Notes: generated from the sequence alone by a model not told the origin. A DNA stretch of 64,000 bases from Leptospira weilii serovar Ranarum str. ICFT (GCF_000332415.1 NZ_AOHC02000041.1:124001-188000); one strand, 5' to 3'. Counted from the stretch's first letter, positions 1 through 17,334 are shown. Translations and numbers: made by a program.

Positions 1-557
1 ATAATTCTTCCGGTGGCTCCCCAGAGTAAACCTTCTTCAAGATCGAAATAATAAATTTCAATTTCTTTTGCGCCGGATCTTCGAATTCGAATCGAATAAA
101 ACGGAGAAGTTTCGAGACGATTCAGATCCAACAGAATCGAACGTTCCACTTCGTCCGGATTTGTGTTAAACAGAAACGGACCTTTGTAACGCGCAATGAA
201 CGGAGAAATATGAAATCCCGTAAAAGTAAAAAGTCCTCGATATTCCCCCAACACATCCAGAACGGAACTGGATTCGCCCATTTCTTCTTCCCATTCCCTA
301 AGCGCCGTATCCAAAAGATTTTTATCCTTTGGGGAATAAGCTCCGCCGGGAAACGAAATTTGTCCGGGGTGTGCCTTAAGGTTGGAATTCCTCTTTTGTA
401 AAATGATTCCTTGAGTGAAGTCCGGCTTTTCATAAATGGGAAGGATGACGGACGAGGCCCTTGATTTTTCTTCTCCCATCGGCGGCGCGGGAATTCCGGT
501 AAAACTTTCCCGAGGGACAATAAGTTGTTCTTTGAGTGATTGAAAATCGAATCTCAT
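1..557 (-). CDS. NUDIX hydrolase, CoA pyrophosphatase type (partial)
   Basis: The frame opens at an ATG at 557 and runs off the left edge of the window, so the C-terminus is missing. The visible part is about 185 residues. It contains HPGQISFPGG followed by a NUDIX box ending in ALREWEEEMG, with the spacing of the NudL/YeaB-type CoA pyrophosphatases (compare GGAVDDTDASL...ALREAEEEV in E. coli NudL). Such enzymes hydrolyse CoA or related dinucleotides to 3',5'-ADP and acyl-phosphopantetheine. The substrate is inferred from the family only. The gene lies about 30 bases downstream of the ribonuclease D stop on the same strand, so cotranscription is likely. Confidence 0.8.
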   Translation of the reverse strand, partial: MRFDFQSLKEQLIVPRESFTGIPAPPMGEEKSRASSVILPIYEKPDFTQGIILQKRNSNLKAHPGQISFPGGAYSPKDKNLLDTALREWEEEMGESSSVLDVLGEYRGLFTFTGFHISPFIARYKGPFLFNTNPDEVERSILLDLNRLETSPFYSIRIRRSGAKEIEIYYFDLEEGLLWGATGRI

Positions 558-588
558 TTTTTAACTGCATTCAAAATACTGAATATTC

Positions 589-1755
<1,167 letters not shown>

Positions 1756-1765
1756 GAAATACGCG

Positions 1766-3266
<1,501 letters not shown>

Positions 3267-3272
3267 TAACGA

Positions 3273-3298
3273 CTTCCTGAACGCCGATCTACAGGAAG
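3273..3298 (+). terminator. Possible purF terminator hairpin
   Basis: CTTCCTG (3273-3279) pairs with CAGGAAG (3292-3298) seven bases after the purF stop. The trailing T-run is short (GCGTTT), so this is a weak intrinsic terminator candidate. Confidence 0.4.
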
Positions 3299-3357
3299 GC
3301 GTTTACTAAGTTTCCTGGGTCGTTTTTGTTTTTGTGTTCCGCAAAATTATATAACCA

Positions 3358-3457
3358 ACGTGAGTTCGGCGTAACCAATGCGAAAGCGATTGAAGCGAGA
3401 TAGGTCCGGCCTGCCAAGGCCGGATTCGCCCAAACTTTCTTATACCGAAACTCACGT
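3358..3457. repeat. MITE-like inverted repeat with IS982-like termini
   Basis: A 100-bp segment bounded by ACGTGAGTTCGG on the left and CCGAAACTCACGT on the right, which are imperfect inverted repeats. The same end sequence bounds the IS982-like relic at 16493-17434. A perfect internal hairpin CCGGCC-TGCCAA-GGCCGG lies near the middle. It has no coding capacity and I see no clear target duplication. A related left-end fragment occurs near 7445-7483. Confidence 0.55.
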
Positions 3458-3481
3458 TAAGTCGTTTCGTTTTTGAAACCC

Positions 3482-4372
<891 letters not shown>

Positions 4373-4426
4373 GGAAATGCCGATTTTGCAACGATGTTTA
4401 ATTTCTTTATCCAGGCAAACCCACTT

Positions 4427-4894
4427 TTATCGGACTAAATCCCCACAATCTCTCATTTCGGGAGCGTAAGGATTTTGAATTTTAGTTCCTTGGCTCACCC
4501 AAGTTTTATTTACCATGGGACAATAGAAGCGATTAAACACACCGGTTCCACCTGCAAGTTTTAGGCTCTCCGCAAGGTTTTCGGAAAAAAAAGAATAAGC
4601 CTGGAAGAATTTTTCGACGTCTTTGACGTCTTGGTTTTTCAAAGAATTTTGCATCTTTTCGGCTGAACTCTTAAGCCCTCCGTTTAAAGAAACGAGTTCC
4701 CTTACACGAGCGACTAACCGGCTCGTGTCGGGAATTTTACCTTCTTCTTTCATTAAAAAACCGTGAATGGATTCGTTTTCCACGAGAATTTGTTGTAAGA
4801 TGTCCTTTTCCGGTTCCGTCACAACCGGCGGAGTTTTTTTACAGGACGATAAAAAGATAAGAATACCAATGGATAAGATTAAAATTTTTTGCAT
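4427..4894 (-). CDS. Putative lipoprotein, DUF3347-like
   Basis: MQKILILSIGILIFLSSC is a lipoprotein signal peptide ending in a spirochete-type lipobox (LSSC), predicting a lipid-anchored periplasmic or surface protein. The C-terminal region contains YCPMVNKTWVSQG, then NPYAPEMRDCG. The paired Cys-containing motif resembles DUF3347 proteins associated with metal handling. The start at 4894 is chosen because it places the signal peptide at the N-terminus; the open frame extends ten codons upstream. The function is unproven. Confidence 0.65.
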   Translation of the reverse strand: MQKILILSIGILIFLSSCKKTPPVVTEPEKDILQQILVENESIHGFLMKEEGKIPDTSRLVARVRELVSLNGGLKSSAEKMQNSLKNQDVKDVEKFFQAYSFFSENLAESLKLAGGTGVFNRFYCPMVNKTWVSQGTKIQNPYAPEMRDCGDLVR

Positions 4895-5494
4895 TCTACA
4901 AATCTCCGATAAAAAGCGTATCAACCTAAGTCTATAATTCCTGAAAAAACCTCGGTGTAAATACGGAATCGTCTAAAATCTAAAAAATGCAAATCTAACG
5001 TTGATAAGTATGCCGAAACTTGTTTAGCGGTCCGTAAAGTGAGAAGTTGAGTTTCGTTTACTTACAGCGTGCGTCTTAGTGTTATTGGTTTCTTTTGGGA
5101 CAGGTTCTTATCAAAAACGTCAAGATGATATTCAAATACAATATTCGCTGATTCAGGATTACGAACGACGACGGATTCTTACTTCTTAGAGCTTTCAAAA
5201 GAAGCAAATCGTATCGAAATTATTCAGGATGACAAGTTACTATCATAATCCTTTTTGGTTAAGGATATTTGTCGGAAAGATATTTCGTTTTTTATGATGT
5301 TTTTTGAATAGAGTTGTTGAAAAATTCAATAGTCGCGATTCACAAAACTGCTTCAATTGTCCATTTCAATGAAACAGAAACAAATGGAGAATTAATTTTT
5401 CAACAACTCTAATGATTCTTACTACGGAAACGGATTGCAGAACCGAGCAGGCGTCGGATTGTATTGAAAATAGAAATCGCGAGGTTCTTACTTC
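4895..5494. other. Long intergenic region
   Basis: About 600 bases between divergent genes. Apart from the inverted-repeat element at 5310-5410, I see no open frame with coding character, RNA gene or clear terminator. The promoters for the flanking divergent genes should lie here. Confidence 0.5.
5310..5410. repeat. Short inverted-repeat element, AGAGTTGTTG family
   Basis: A 101-bp segment starts with AGAGTTGTTGAAAAATT and ends with AATTTTTCAACAACTCT, which are perfect inverted repeats of 17 bases. A second copy with the same ends but a different centre lies at 26044-26143. AAT flanks both sides of this copy and could be a target duplication. It has no coding capacity, so it is a MITE candidate. 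No parent transposase with these ends is visible in the window. Confidence 0.65.
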
Positions 5495-5817
<323 letters not shown>

Positions 5818-5818
<1 letters not shown>

Positions 5819-6840
5819 TGAATCTCCCAAACACATACAAAGCTTTAGAACTCAGAGAGTACAGCGAAAATAAGAACAGAGCGGTCATCGTTGAAAAAAC
5901 GATTCGCCCGTTAAAAAAAGGGGAAGTACTGATTCGAATGCACTCCGCTTCGATCAACCCTTCCGACTTGATGTTTATGAGAGGTCTTTACGGAATCAAA
6001 AAGAAACTTCCGGTGGTTCCGGGTTTTGAAGGAAGCGGAAACGTCGTCGCTTCCGGCGGCGGTTTGTACGGTTCCTATTTAAAAGGAAAAAATGTCGCGT
6101 GTACCGCATCCGGTAAAGGGGACGGGGTTTACGCGGAATATATGATCACCGATGCCTTTAGTTGTTTTCCGATCGGGAAAAATCTTTCCTTGGAACAAGG
6201 AGCCTGTCTATTTGTGAATCCGATTACCGCGATCGCGATGGTTGAACAAGCACAAAGGGCCGGAGCCAAGGCTTTGGTTCAGACGGCGGCGGCGAGCGCG
6301 TTAGGAAAAATGGTCGTCGGAATTGCGACTCGCAAAGGAATGAAGGTGATCAATATCGTTCGTAAACCCGAACAAGAGGCCGCTTTAAAAGCGATCGGGG
6401 CGGAGTATATTCTAAATTCGGAAACTTCCAACTTCGAAAGACAACTCCGAGTTCTTTCCAACGAACTCAAGGCCACCGTTTGTTTGGATGCGGTTGCGGG
6501 AGAACTGACCTCCAAGGTTTTATTAGCGATGCCTTATGGAAGTCGTGTGATCGTCTACGGGGCGCTTTCGGAAAAAGAGATTCCGTTACATGCAGGAATG
6601 ATGATATTTCAAGATAAAAAGTTGGAAGGATTTTGGTTGTCCACTTGGGTTCCGCAACAAACTCCGTATAAAATCTGGAAGATTTCAAAGGAACTCAGAT
6701 CCTTGGCTAAAAAAGAATTGAAGACCGACATCGCCGCAAGATTTCCTTTGGAAAAAGCGTCGGAAGCGATCGATAATTACGCGGCTAACATGACAAAGGG
6801 AAAGGTTTTGATTCAGACTTCATTTGCGGAAGGTAAGTAA
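5818..6840 (+). CDS. Zinc-independent MDR-family quinone/enoyl reductase
   Basis: A 340-residue medium-chain dehydrogenase/reductase. The N-terminal GroES-like domain has SINPSDLMFMRGLYG and PVVPGFEGSGNV. The NAD(P)-binding Rossmann domain contains ALVQTAAASALGKMVV and AGAEYIL-like strands. The catalytic-zinc cysteine and histidine ligands of alcohol dehydrogenases are not apparent, which fits the quinone oxidoreductase/ETR subgroup. It probably reduces a conjugated carbonyl or quinone with NADPH. It is coupled to the upstream 2Fe-2S protein by a one-base overlap. Confidence 0.75.
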
Positions 6841-6844
6841 GAGA

Positions 6845-7411
<567 letters not shown>

Positions 7412-7444
7412 ATTTTTTTGCGGTTTGATCTTTGATAAAAATGC

Positions 7445-7483
7445 TAGTGAACTCGGTATAAAAAATGCGAAAGCGATTGCGGC
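7445..7483 (+). repeat. Left-end fragment of the IS982-TIR MITE-like family
   Basis: The stretch containing GAACTCGGTATAA and AATGCGAAAGCGATTG resembles the left third of the element at 3358-3457. No right end is found, so this is probably a decayed copy. Confidence 0.35.
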
Positions 7484-7561
7484 GTTCTATTTCGAGCCAT
7501 AGAGAAATATGGATTCCGAAATTTGTAAAATCAGTATGAAATTCCTTTTTAAGAAAATAAA

Positions 7562-7702
7562 GGGCCTGTCCCAAAACCTCGAAGGAAATTTGCAGGAGTT
7601 CCCACAGATTTTGTCTCCTGGGCGATTATTAGGCTTTTGTAATATTTTCCCATCGTTTAGAAACGTAGTAGTTCCCACATTTTCAAGTTTTGGGACAAGC
7701 TC
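7562..7702. repeat. MITE, GAGCCTGTCCCAAAAC family, long form
   Basis: A 141-bp element with termini GGGCCTGTCCCAAAAC and, on the other strand, GAGCTTGTCCCAAAAC. They match the ends of the IS5-like element at 13094-13953 and of the short MITEs at 13975, 17149 and 32866. Its interior differs from the short forms and contains AGTTCCCACA twice. It lies 31 bases upstream of the probable start of the next gene and may supply its promoter or 5' leader. Confidence 0.7.
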
Positions 7703-7733
7703 AAAATTCCGTACAAACGGAAGAACGCAGTTT

Positions 7734-8027
7734 GTGACTTTTCTTTCGGCGTTATTCTTGAGCGTAACGGGATGTTATCAGAAAAATACGGACGCGGATT
7801 TTTATACGTTTGAAGACGCAAATTTGAAACTGATCAGCGCGTACGAATCCAAAAACGTGACGTGTAACACGAGTCGAAGAATCACTGCCTTTGTTCCGGG
7901 TCGCGCTCGGAAAAAAAACATTGATCTTTGTGTGACCGCGGTACTTGCCGTGAGTTGTCAATCTTGGGCTTCCACTTCCGTCGACTCCACACCTTCAACT
8001 TGTAAGTCGATTGAGTTTCGATACTGA
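7734..8027 (+). CDS. Small putative lipoprotein
   Basis: Starting at GTG 7734, the protein is 97 residues with a signal peptide and lipobox SVTGC, then a Cys-containing domain (four further cysteines, including CNTSRR, DLCVTAV and SCQSW). I do not recognise the family. The frame remains open upstream to 7509 through the MITE, but the signal peptide and the GGAAGA upstream favour 7734. The gene is followed after 8 bases by the next gene, so the two probably form an operon. Confidence 0.6.
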   Translation: MTFLSALFLSVTGCYQKNTDADFYTFEDANLKLISAYESKNVTCNTSRRITAFVPGRARKKNIDLCVTAVLAVSCQSWASTSVDSTPSTCKSIEFRY

Positions 8028-8035
8028 GGAAACGG

Positions 8036-8530
8036 ATGAAACCTGCGGAATGGTTTTTCGGGATCAGTCTTTTACTTGCGGGTTTGATTTATTTGTTCCT
8101 TCTTCTGGTAAGAAGGAAGGAGAAAACCGCTCATAACTCCATCGTAAAATATTCGCTGCCTAAAGAGAAAGAGGATCTGAATTCCTCGATCAATCGAATT
8201 TCTGATCCCGCAGAAAATAAAAATTCTAAAACAAATATTTTGGAAGTGTTCGATTATAACGGAATCAAGATTATGCACGAGAACGGAATTTATACCGTAA
8301 ACACCGGCGGCGAGATCGAAGTCTACGGTTCTTGGCAAACTCTTCCTTCCCGTTATCAAAGAATGGTGAAAGAAATGGATCATCGCGCTACCGGCGAAAA
8401 AAAAGCCGGCAAGTATTATATGGAAATTTTAAACGGAATTTATTATGTGATTTTTCCGGACGGTAAAAAACATAAATATAAACATTTCGAAGACATTCCC
8501 GAAAAGATCCGGAAAAATTTAGGTTACTAA
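8036..8530 (+). CDS. Hypothetical membrane-anchored protein
   Basis: A 164-residue protein with one N-terminal membrane segment (FFGISLLLAGLIYLFLLLV) followed by RRKEK, which predicts a cytoplasmic-side positive flank. The rest is a soluble domain rich in Gly, Tyr and Lys with GIYTVNTGGE and GIYYVIFPDG, suggesting two related beta-strand units. The family is unknown. GAGGAAACGG directly precedes the ATG. Confidence 0.65.
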   Translation: MKPAEWFFGISLLLAGLIYLFLLLVRRKEKTAHNSIVKYSLPKEKEDLNSSINRISDPAENKNSKTNILEVFDYNGIKIMHENGIYTVNTGGEIEVYGSWQTLPSRYQRMVKEMDHRATGEKKAGKYYMEILNGIYYVIFPDGKKHKYKHFEDIPEKIRKNLGY

Positions 8531-8798
8531 GGAATACGAATTTCGGATAAAACCATTAACGCGTTATGCGGTATTGATCCTTTGCTCATAACTATATAAT
8601 AAAGTACCTAATATTTTGCGTTGAAACGGTATTTTGTGTTAAAAATGAACGGTACTCGATTTTATAGAAATCAGTAGTAAAAACTTAAGGCAAATGTTTT
8701 CGAACTCTATTTTTATAGGAATTGGAAAGTTTCGTTTTCCATCAATCACCGCATCTGCGATAATTTTTCCCGATCCCTTTGTTTACGTTCTTTGAATA

Positions 8799-10759
<1,961 letters not shown>

Positions 10760-10987
10760 AGTGATAAGCTGTAGGATCCGGTCTTTCTGGCAAATCGAAT
10801 TGTGACTCAATGTTACTTTTGAATCGTTTGAATTTTAGCCAAAGGCGGCTTTTGATTTACCGGTTCTGAATTCTCGAATTTTTTATTTCGCTTTTTGGAA
10901 ATGCTTACGTTCGACTGAATCGGAAACGGCCCTTCTCAATGAATTCTGTTGACTTCCGATTCCAAAGTGGAGATAAACGTTTTATCC

Positions 10988-12784
<1,797 letters not shown>

Positions 12785-12830
12785 GAATTTTTGAAAAGAA
12801 TCCAAAGGACTTGATGAAGAGAAGGTTGAT

Positions 12831-12861
12831 ATACATAGGCTCGTTTTTTAAGCCTATGTAT
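12831..12861. other. Perfect 11-bp hairpin
   Basis: ATACATAGGCT (12831-12841) and AGCCTATGTAT (12851-12861) are exact inverted repeats around a T-rich 9-base loop. It lies 47 bases after the lnt stop but has no trailing T-run, so it is not a classical terminator. Confidence 0.5.
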
Positions 12862-12886
12862 TGTCATCGTCCGATGATTTGATTGC

Positions 12887-13003
12887 TTCATCCGGTTGTT
12901 TTCTATTTTGAGATCGAATTTTCCTTTTTCGGCGATTAATTCTTTTGTAGAAAATTCTTTCGTGATCAATTCGGTTCCTTTCCCTAACGTGTGAATCGCC
13001 AAG
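12887..13003 (-). pseudogene. Duplicated internal fragment of the secreted-protein gene at 18870
   Basis: These 117 bases match 19591-19707 with about ten mismatches by eye. Read on the minus strand they encode LAIHTLGKGTELITKEF and AEKGKFDLKIENNRM, equivalent to VIHTLGEGTEFITKEF and AEKGKFDLKIENNRM of the intact gene. No start, signal peptide or remaining domain is present, and similarity stops at both edges. It is a relic of a paralogue or a partial duplication, next to the IS5-like element. Confidence 0.75.
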
Positions 13004-13093
13004 TCCATCCCGGATTTGACTCTTCTTTGGTATTCGTTTTATTGAATATTGAAATATATTAAAGTTATTTTTAGAGTAGCTGCGAAAAACTTA

Positions 13094-13953
13094 GAGCCCG
13101 TCCCAAAACTATCTATTAAAGAAATTGAAAACAATAATAGTGCTCGCGAGGTAAAGAGAAGCCATATAATTTTCCGATTTTCTCTCCCAACGGATGAGAA
13201 TGGCCCTGAATCGATTGTGCCAACTGTTGTTCTTTCAACGACCCATCTTCGAGGCTTTCCTTTGTATTTACCGATGAGAGGCTTCTCACCTTTTTTACGA
13301 ATATGAGATCGAATGTTTCTTCTTTTAATTAATACTTCTATATCTTTAAATTCATAACCTTTATCTAAGCAAAGGTGTTTTGGTTTTTTTCTTTTTTTTT
13401 CGGAAAATATTAGGATTGAATTCAACGTATCTTTTACACCGTGCTTGTCATGAACATCGGCTTCACTCAATGTTATAGCCAATGGAATTCCATTTCCATC
13501 TGTAAGAATATGCCGTTTAACCCCCAATTTGGCGCGGTCCGTAGGGTTTTCACGGTTAAGCTCCCCTTTTGGAGCCTTAACCATTACGTTATCCATCGAA
13601 GCCCAGTCCCAAGCTATCTTATTCTTTACATCATAATATTTTAAAATGCGTTTATATATCTTTTTGAATACTCCTGCACGCTCCCATTCTTGAAATCTCC
13701 TATGACAAGTTTGACCGGATCCAAACTCTTTCGGAATTGCACACCACTGACAGCCTGTTTTCATTCGATAGATGATACCTGCCATTACTACTCTTGCAGG
13801 AACCCGATTGCGGCCTCCTTGGCTTTGGATCTTCTTTCGGGATCAATGGGACAATTTTTTCCCAAAGCTCGTTCGGTATCTCTGAATAATATTTGTCCAT
13901 TTCACTTTTATATTATTACCCTTTCTGAGTACAACCAGTTTTGAGACGGGCCC
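13094..13953 (-). mobile_element. IS5-family-like insertion sequence, decayed
   Basis: An 860-bp element with inverted ends GAGCCCGTCCCAAAACT and (opposite strand) GGGCCCGTCTCAAAACT. TTA lies directly outside both ends (13091-13093 and 13954-13956), which fits the short duplications of IS5-family elements. The single transposase gene inside is broken. The right flank continues into IS982-like sequence but the left flank does not, so deletion or recombination between copies has occurred since insertion. Confidence 0.85.
13113..13900 (-). pseudogene. IS5-family (IS427-like) transposase, frameshifted
   Basis: The first frame begins MDKYYSEIPNELWEKIVPLI at 13900. The conserved continuation GRNRVPARVVMAGIIYRMK is in the +1 frame, so a shift is needed near 13815-13825. 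Two-frame transposases are known in this group, so that shift could be programmed. The second frame carries the DDE signature: SMDNVMVKAPKGE, LCLDKGYE and RWVVERT. After VERT the expected NSWHNRFRAILIRWERK lies in yet another frame, consistent with a one-base loss near 13248 that is not programmed. The element is therefore probably inactive. Confidence 0.8.
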
Positions 13954-14262
13954 TTAGTCGACAAAATTCTTTTAGAGTTTGTCCCAAAACCGTCCGATTT
14001 TATCGGAATGGCCGCAAATCTCTGCGATTGTTTTGAGTTTTGGGACAGGCTTTTAAGAAAAAGAGCTATCATTGAATCGGTTCATGATGAGCTTAAAAAT
14101 ATATGCCAGATTCAACATACCAGACATCGAAGCTTTTCAATGGGGCTGTTAATCTTTTAAGCGGTTTAGTTGCATATTCATTCTTTCCAAAAAAATCGTC
14201 TCTGACTTTGAAATCTAAAGACAATTGCCGGTTCTTACTCGCTCCTTCGGCCGAACTCACGT
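13954..14262 (+). mobile_element. Truncated IS982-like element, right end
   Basis: This stretch matches the right part of the relic at 16493-17434, roughly 95% by eye, from TTAGTCGACAAAATTC to the terminal CGAACTCACGT. It keeps the [22 protein letters not shown] part, then a frameshift (single base moved in the AAGCTTTT/GGGG stretch) relative to the other copy. The left two thirds are missing. It contains the same 78-bp MITE at the same position as the second copy. Confidence 0.8.
13975..14052. repeat. 78-bp MITE inside IS982-like copy 1
   Basis: The ends are GAGTTTGTCCCAAAAC and (opposite strand) AAGCCTGTCCCAAAAC, with TTA immediately outside on each side (13972-13974, 14053-14055). The sequence is identical or nearly so to 17149-17226 and closely related to 32866-32948. 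Confidence 0.8.
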
Positions 14263-14421
14263 TAATTAATAAAAATCGAATATGTAATTTCATCGTTACT
14301 TCGTCGAAATTGCGATAAAATGAATACACCTCTCGATTGCCCGTAACGATTCGGAGTTGGTTCCAAGATATCAGGGTATGAGTTTCGACACTGAAAAGAT
14401 CCTTCCGCTGGGGATAAGCAT

Positions 14422-15954
14422 TCAATAAGAAATTTTCACATCGGAACGTAATTTTTCGAACTTCGCTAAATTCTCTTTCGGAACCTTCAACGGTATTTTC
14501 AATTCTTTCAACTTTTTCAATTCGGCCAAAGGAAGTATATCTTTGACTGGATTGTCCGATATCCAAAGCGTCTCTATTTCTAAAAGTGCGAAAAGCGGAG
14601 AGATATCGGAAATTTTATTTTTGTTGAGATAAAGTATTTTTAAGTTTCGGCACTTAGAGAGCGGAGATAGTTCTTTGATCGAGTTATACGATCCGTCAAA
14701 AACTTCGAGATTGGGAAGTTTCGACAAAGGACCGATGTCCGAAACTTCCTGATTACTCACATTCAATCTGACTAACCAGGGAGCTCGCTCGACTCCTTCC
14801 AGCGATAGGAGTTTGGGAGCTTTCTTTTCCTGTCCTGGAAGTAATACCAATTTATCGAGAGCCGACATTTTGCCTAACGGAACCTGGTCTAACGAAGTCA
14901 ATCCGTCGAACCGCACTTCCGTACCTTGGCTCAGTTTGTCGTCCGAAGGCGGGCTTGTAAGAAGCCCGTCTTTCGGACGATAATACAAATTCCTCGATTG
15001 ATTCGGTGAAGGCTTTTCGTTCAAAATCCAGACTAGATATTTCCACCATTCGTTCTTTTTTTTGTCCGGTGTTTTTGCTTCTATCGAAACACGAGGTACG
15101 GGAATATCGAATTGCAAGCGCTCGACTAGTCTTTTTAGAAAAAACGCACCGGCATTATAAGACTCGCCGTCTTCTTCTATCTTCATATCTCCGTGTGAAC
15201 AAAAATGTAAGGAGGGCTCTCCGAAACTATTTTTCTTCTTCGGATGATAAAGCCACCAATCGGGGCCATCCGATAATGCGACTTGGATCTGTGACGGTTT
15301 TTTTACAAGACTCAACCATTCGGAACCCGCGTCCTCGAGTCCTTCGACCTCAAATCCGCCGTCATTGCCCAAGAGCAAGGATGATCTATTCAGATAAAGT
15401 CTTTCATGCTTTTTCATTAAATTCTGAAAACTATGAGGATATGTTTTATACTCGGAGCCCAAAGCGGGAGATGATGCGATCAGTTCATCGTCATCATTGC
15501 GAAATCGAATCACCATCTCCTTATTCTTTTCTTCTTCGCCGCGGATTTCGATATGCTTCACATTTTGTAGCAACGACCAAAGGACAGCGTCAAAACCGGG
15601 CATATCCGCCAAATAAGAAAAATGTTCGGTAAGTAATTTGGGTAAGTCATCGGGATTTTTGTGATTCGCAATTTTTTTCCATTCGAGCAGGTAATCCGTT
15701 TCCGCTCCACCTTTCTGAGACGACTTGCCGGGATCGGTTTTGGCGCCTTGTTTTTCCACATAGCCTTTCTTGAACTTCTCGTTTAAGAGTTTCTGCGCTT
15801 CTATCAGGCTTGTTTTTTCATCCTCGAACTTCTTCGTCCGGGTTTGTCCTGTCGTACCTGCTTTACCGTAGGTCACGGTAAAGGAATTTCCACTAACTTC
15901 AATTTTCCAGAATTTGTCCGACTTTTCGTCTGTGTAGGTTAGGTGATGTTGCAT
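14422..15954 (-). CDS. WGR domain protein with C-terminal leucine-rich repeats
   Basis: A 510-residue protein. Residues about 1-65 form a WGR domain ([20 protein letters not shown], then TRTKKF), a fold found in PARPs and many bacterial proteins. A central region of about 280 residues is unassigned. Residues about 370-490 form leucine-rich repeats of SDS22/internalin type ([36 protein letters not shown]). No signal peptide is seen, so it is probably cytoplasmic. It lies between mobile-element debris on one side and a zinc-ribbon gene fragment on the other. WGR proteins are common in pathogenic leptospires, but the role is unknown. Confidence 0.8.
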   Translation of the reverse strand: MQHHLTYTDEKSDKFWKIEVSGNSFTVTYGKAGTTGQTRTKKFEDEKTSLIEAQKLLNEKFKKGYVEKQGAKTDPGKSSQKGGAETDYLLEWKKIANHKNPDDLPKLLTEHFSYLADMPGFDAVLWSLLQNVKHIEIRGEEEKNKEMVIRFRNDDDELIASSPALGSEYKTYPHSFQNLMKKHERLYLNRSSLLLGNDGGFEVEGLEDAGSEWLSLVKKPSQIQVALSDGPDWWLYHPKKKNSFGEPSLHFCSHGDMKIEEDGESYNAGAFFLKRLVERLQFDIPVPRVSIEAKTPDKKKNEWWKYLVWILNEKPSPNQSRNLYYRPKDGLLTSPPSDDKLSQGTEVRFDGLTSLDQVPLGKMSALDKLVLLPGQEKKAPKLLSLEGVERAPWLVRLNVSNQEVSDIGPLSKLPNLEVFDGSYNSIKELSPLSKCRNLKILYLNKNKISDISPLFALLEIETLWISDNPVKDILPLAELKKLKELKIPLKVPKENLAKFEKLRSDVKISY

Positions 15955-16168
15955 ATCGATTCTCTACATCCTCAAATATTTCTTTCGGAAAAAACTTTTT
16001 TACGTACTTATCCTCGTGACCGGCGTATGCACATTCTCCCACTCTTGGAGAATTTACAACAGGTAAAAGTACATCCTCTCCTTCCTCTTCTACACACTTA
16101 TGATTTTCAATACAAGATTCGCACAAAAGACCCGATCCGTCATAGGCACAAAATGGACAAATAACTAT
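15899..16168 (-). pseudogene. C-terminal zinc-ribbon gene fragment
   Basis: The open frame encodes IVICPFCAYDGSGLLCESCI followed by an acidic stretch and VVNSPRVGECAYAGHE. Two Cys pairs (CPFC, CESC) suggest a zinc ribbon. It has no proper start: the frame runs upstream into a structured non-coding-looking segment. It overlaps the start of the WGR gene by 56 bases. The likely explanation is the 3' remnant of a gene whose 5' part was replaced during rearrangement. I cannot name the family. Confidence 0.5.
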
Positions 16169-16171
16169 CGC

Positions 16172-16492
16172 TTTATTGTCGCTCTGTAAATCCCTCGCCC
16201 CTAAACCCTCCTTTAAGTAGCCGAGAGGACTTAGAAAGCCCGGGGTGAGATATGCCTAGTCTTCCTATCCGCATTCATCTCCCTAAAGAGCCGCACAAGG
16301 GTTTTCAGCAGCCGACTTAGGCCAATCTAACACAACGGAGTCAAAGCTCCAAAGGGTTTATCTGTATGCTGCCAGCCTCTCGGTTCCGGTTTCTCCGAGA
16401 GTTTTCTCTTTCCGAAATCTTTCAAGCCTCTCTCTCAGCAAGACATCATACTATCTATCTCTATTTGCGATCTTTATAAAATAACATAACTA
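16172..16492. other. Unexplained, strongly structured segment
   Basis: This stretch has no convincing coding frame but several strong hairpins. CTCGCCCC (16194-16201) pairs with GGGGTGAG (16242-16249) around a nested stem CTAAACCCTC (16201-16210) with GAGGACTTAG (16225-16234), sharing one base at the junction. CTCTCGG (16377-16383) pairs with CCGAGAG (16395-16401), and GGAG/CTCC pair at 16337-16350. The stacked stems suggest an RNA element, for example part of an intron or regulatory RNA. It does not match 6S, SRP, RNase P or tmRNA sequences I know, and the strand is not certain. Confidence 0.4.
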
Positions 16493-16593
16493 ACGTGAGT
16501 TCGACGGTTGGAGAAAAAAGAGTAAAAAACTTGTACTCAAAAGCGCCAGATCGCATATTAAACCGAATCTTACGGCAAAAAGAGGGTAAAATA

Positions 16594-17334
<741 letters not shown>

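Noticed and set aside
122..520. 132-codon minus frame at the left edge
   Set aside because: It lies in a different frame from the NUDIX protein, which has a proper start at 557 and a recognisable NUDIX box.
13091..13956. Simple insertion of the IS5-like element into an IS982-like element
   Set aside because: TTA flanks both sides, but only the right flank continues as IS982-like sequence. The left flank is unrelated, so a simple insertion event does not explain the arrangement.
14093..14566. 157-codon minus frame overlapping the WGR gene end and IS982-like fragment
   Set aside because: Half is a shadow of the WGR gene and half is antisense to IS982-like sequence, so it has no independent support.
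16172..16492. 6S RNA, SRP RNA, RNase P RNA or tmRNA
   Set aside because: None of the conserved core sequences of these RNAs is present in either orientation.
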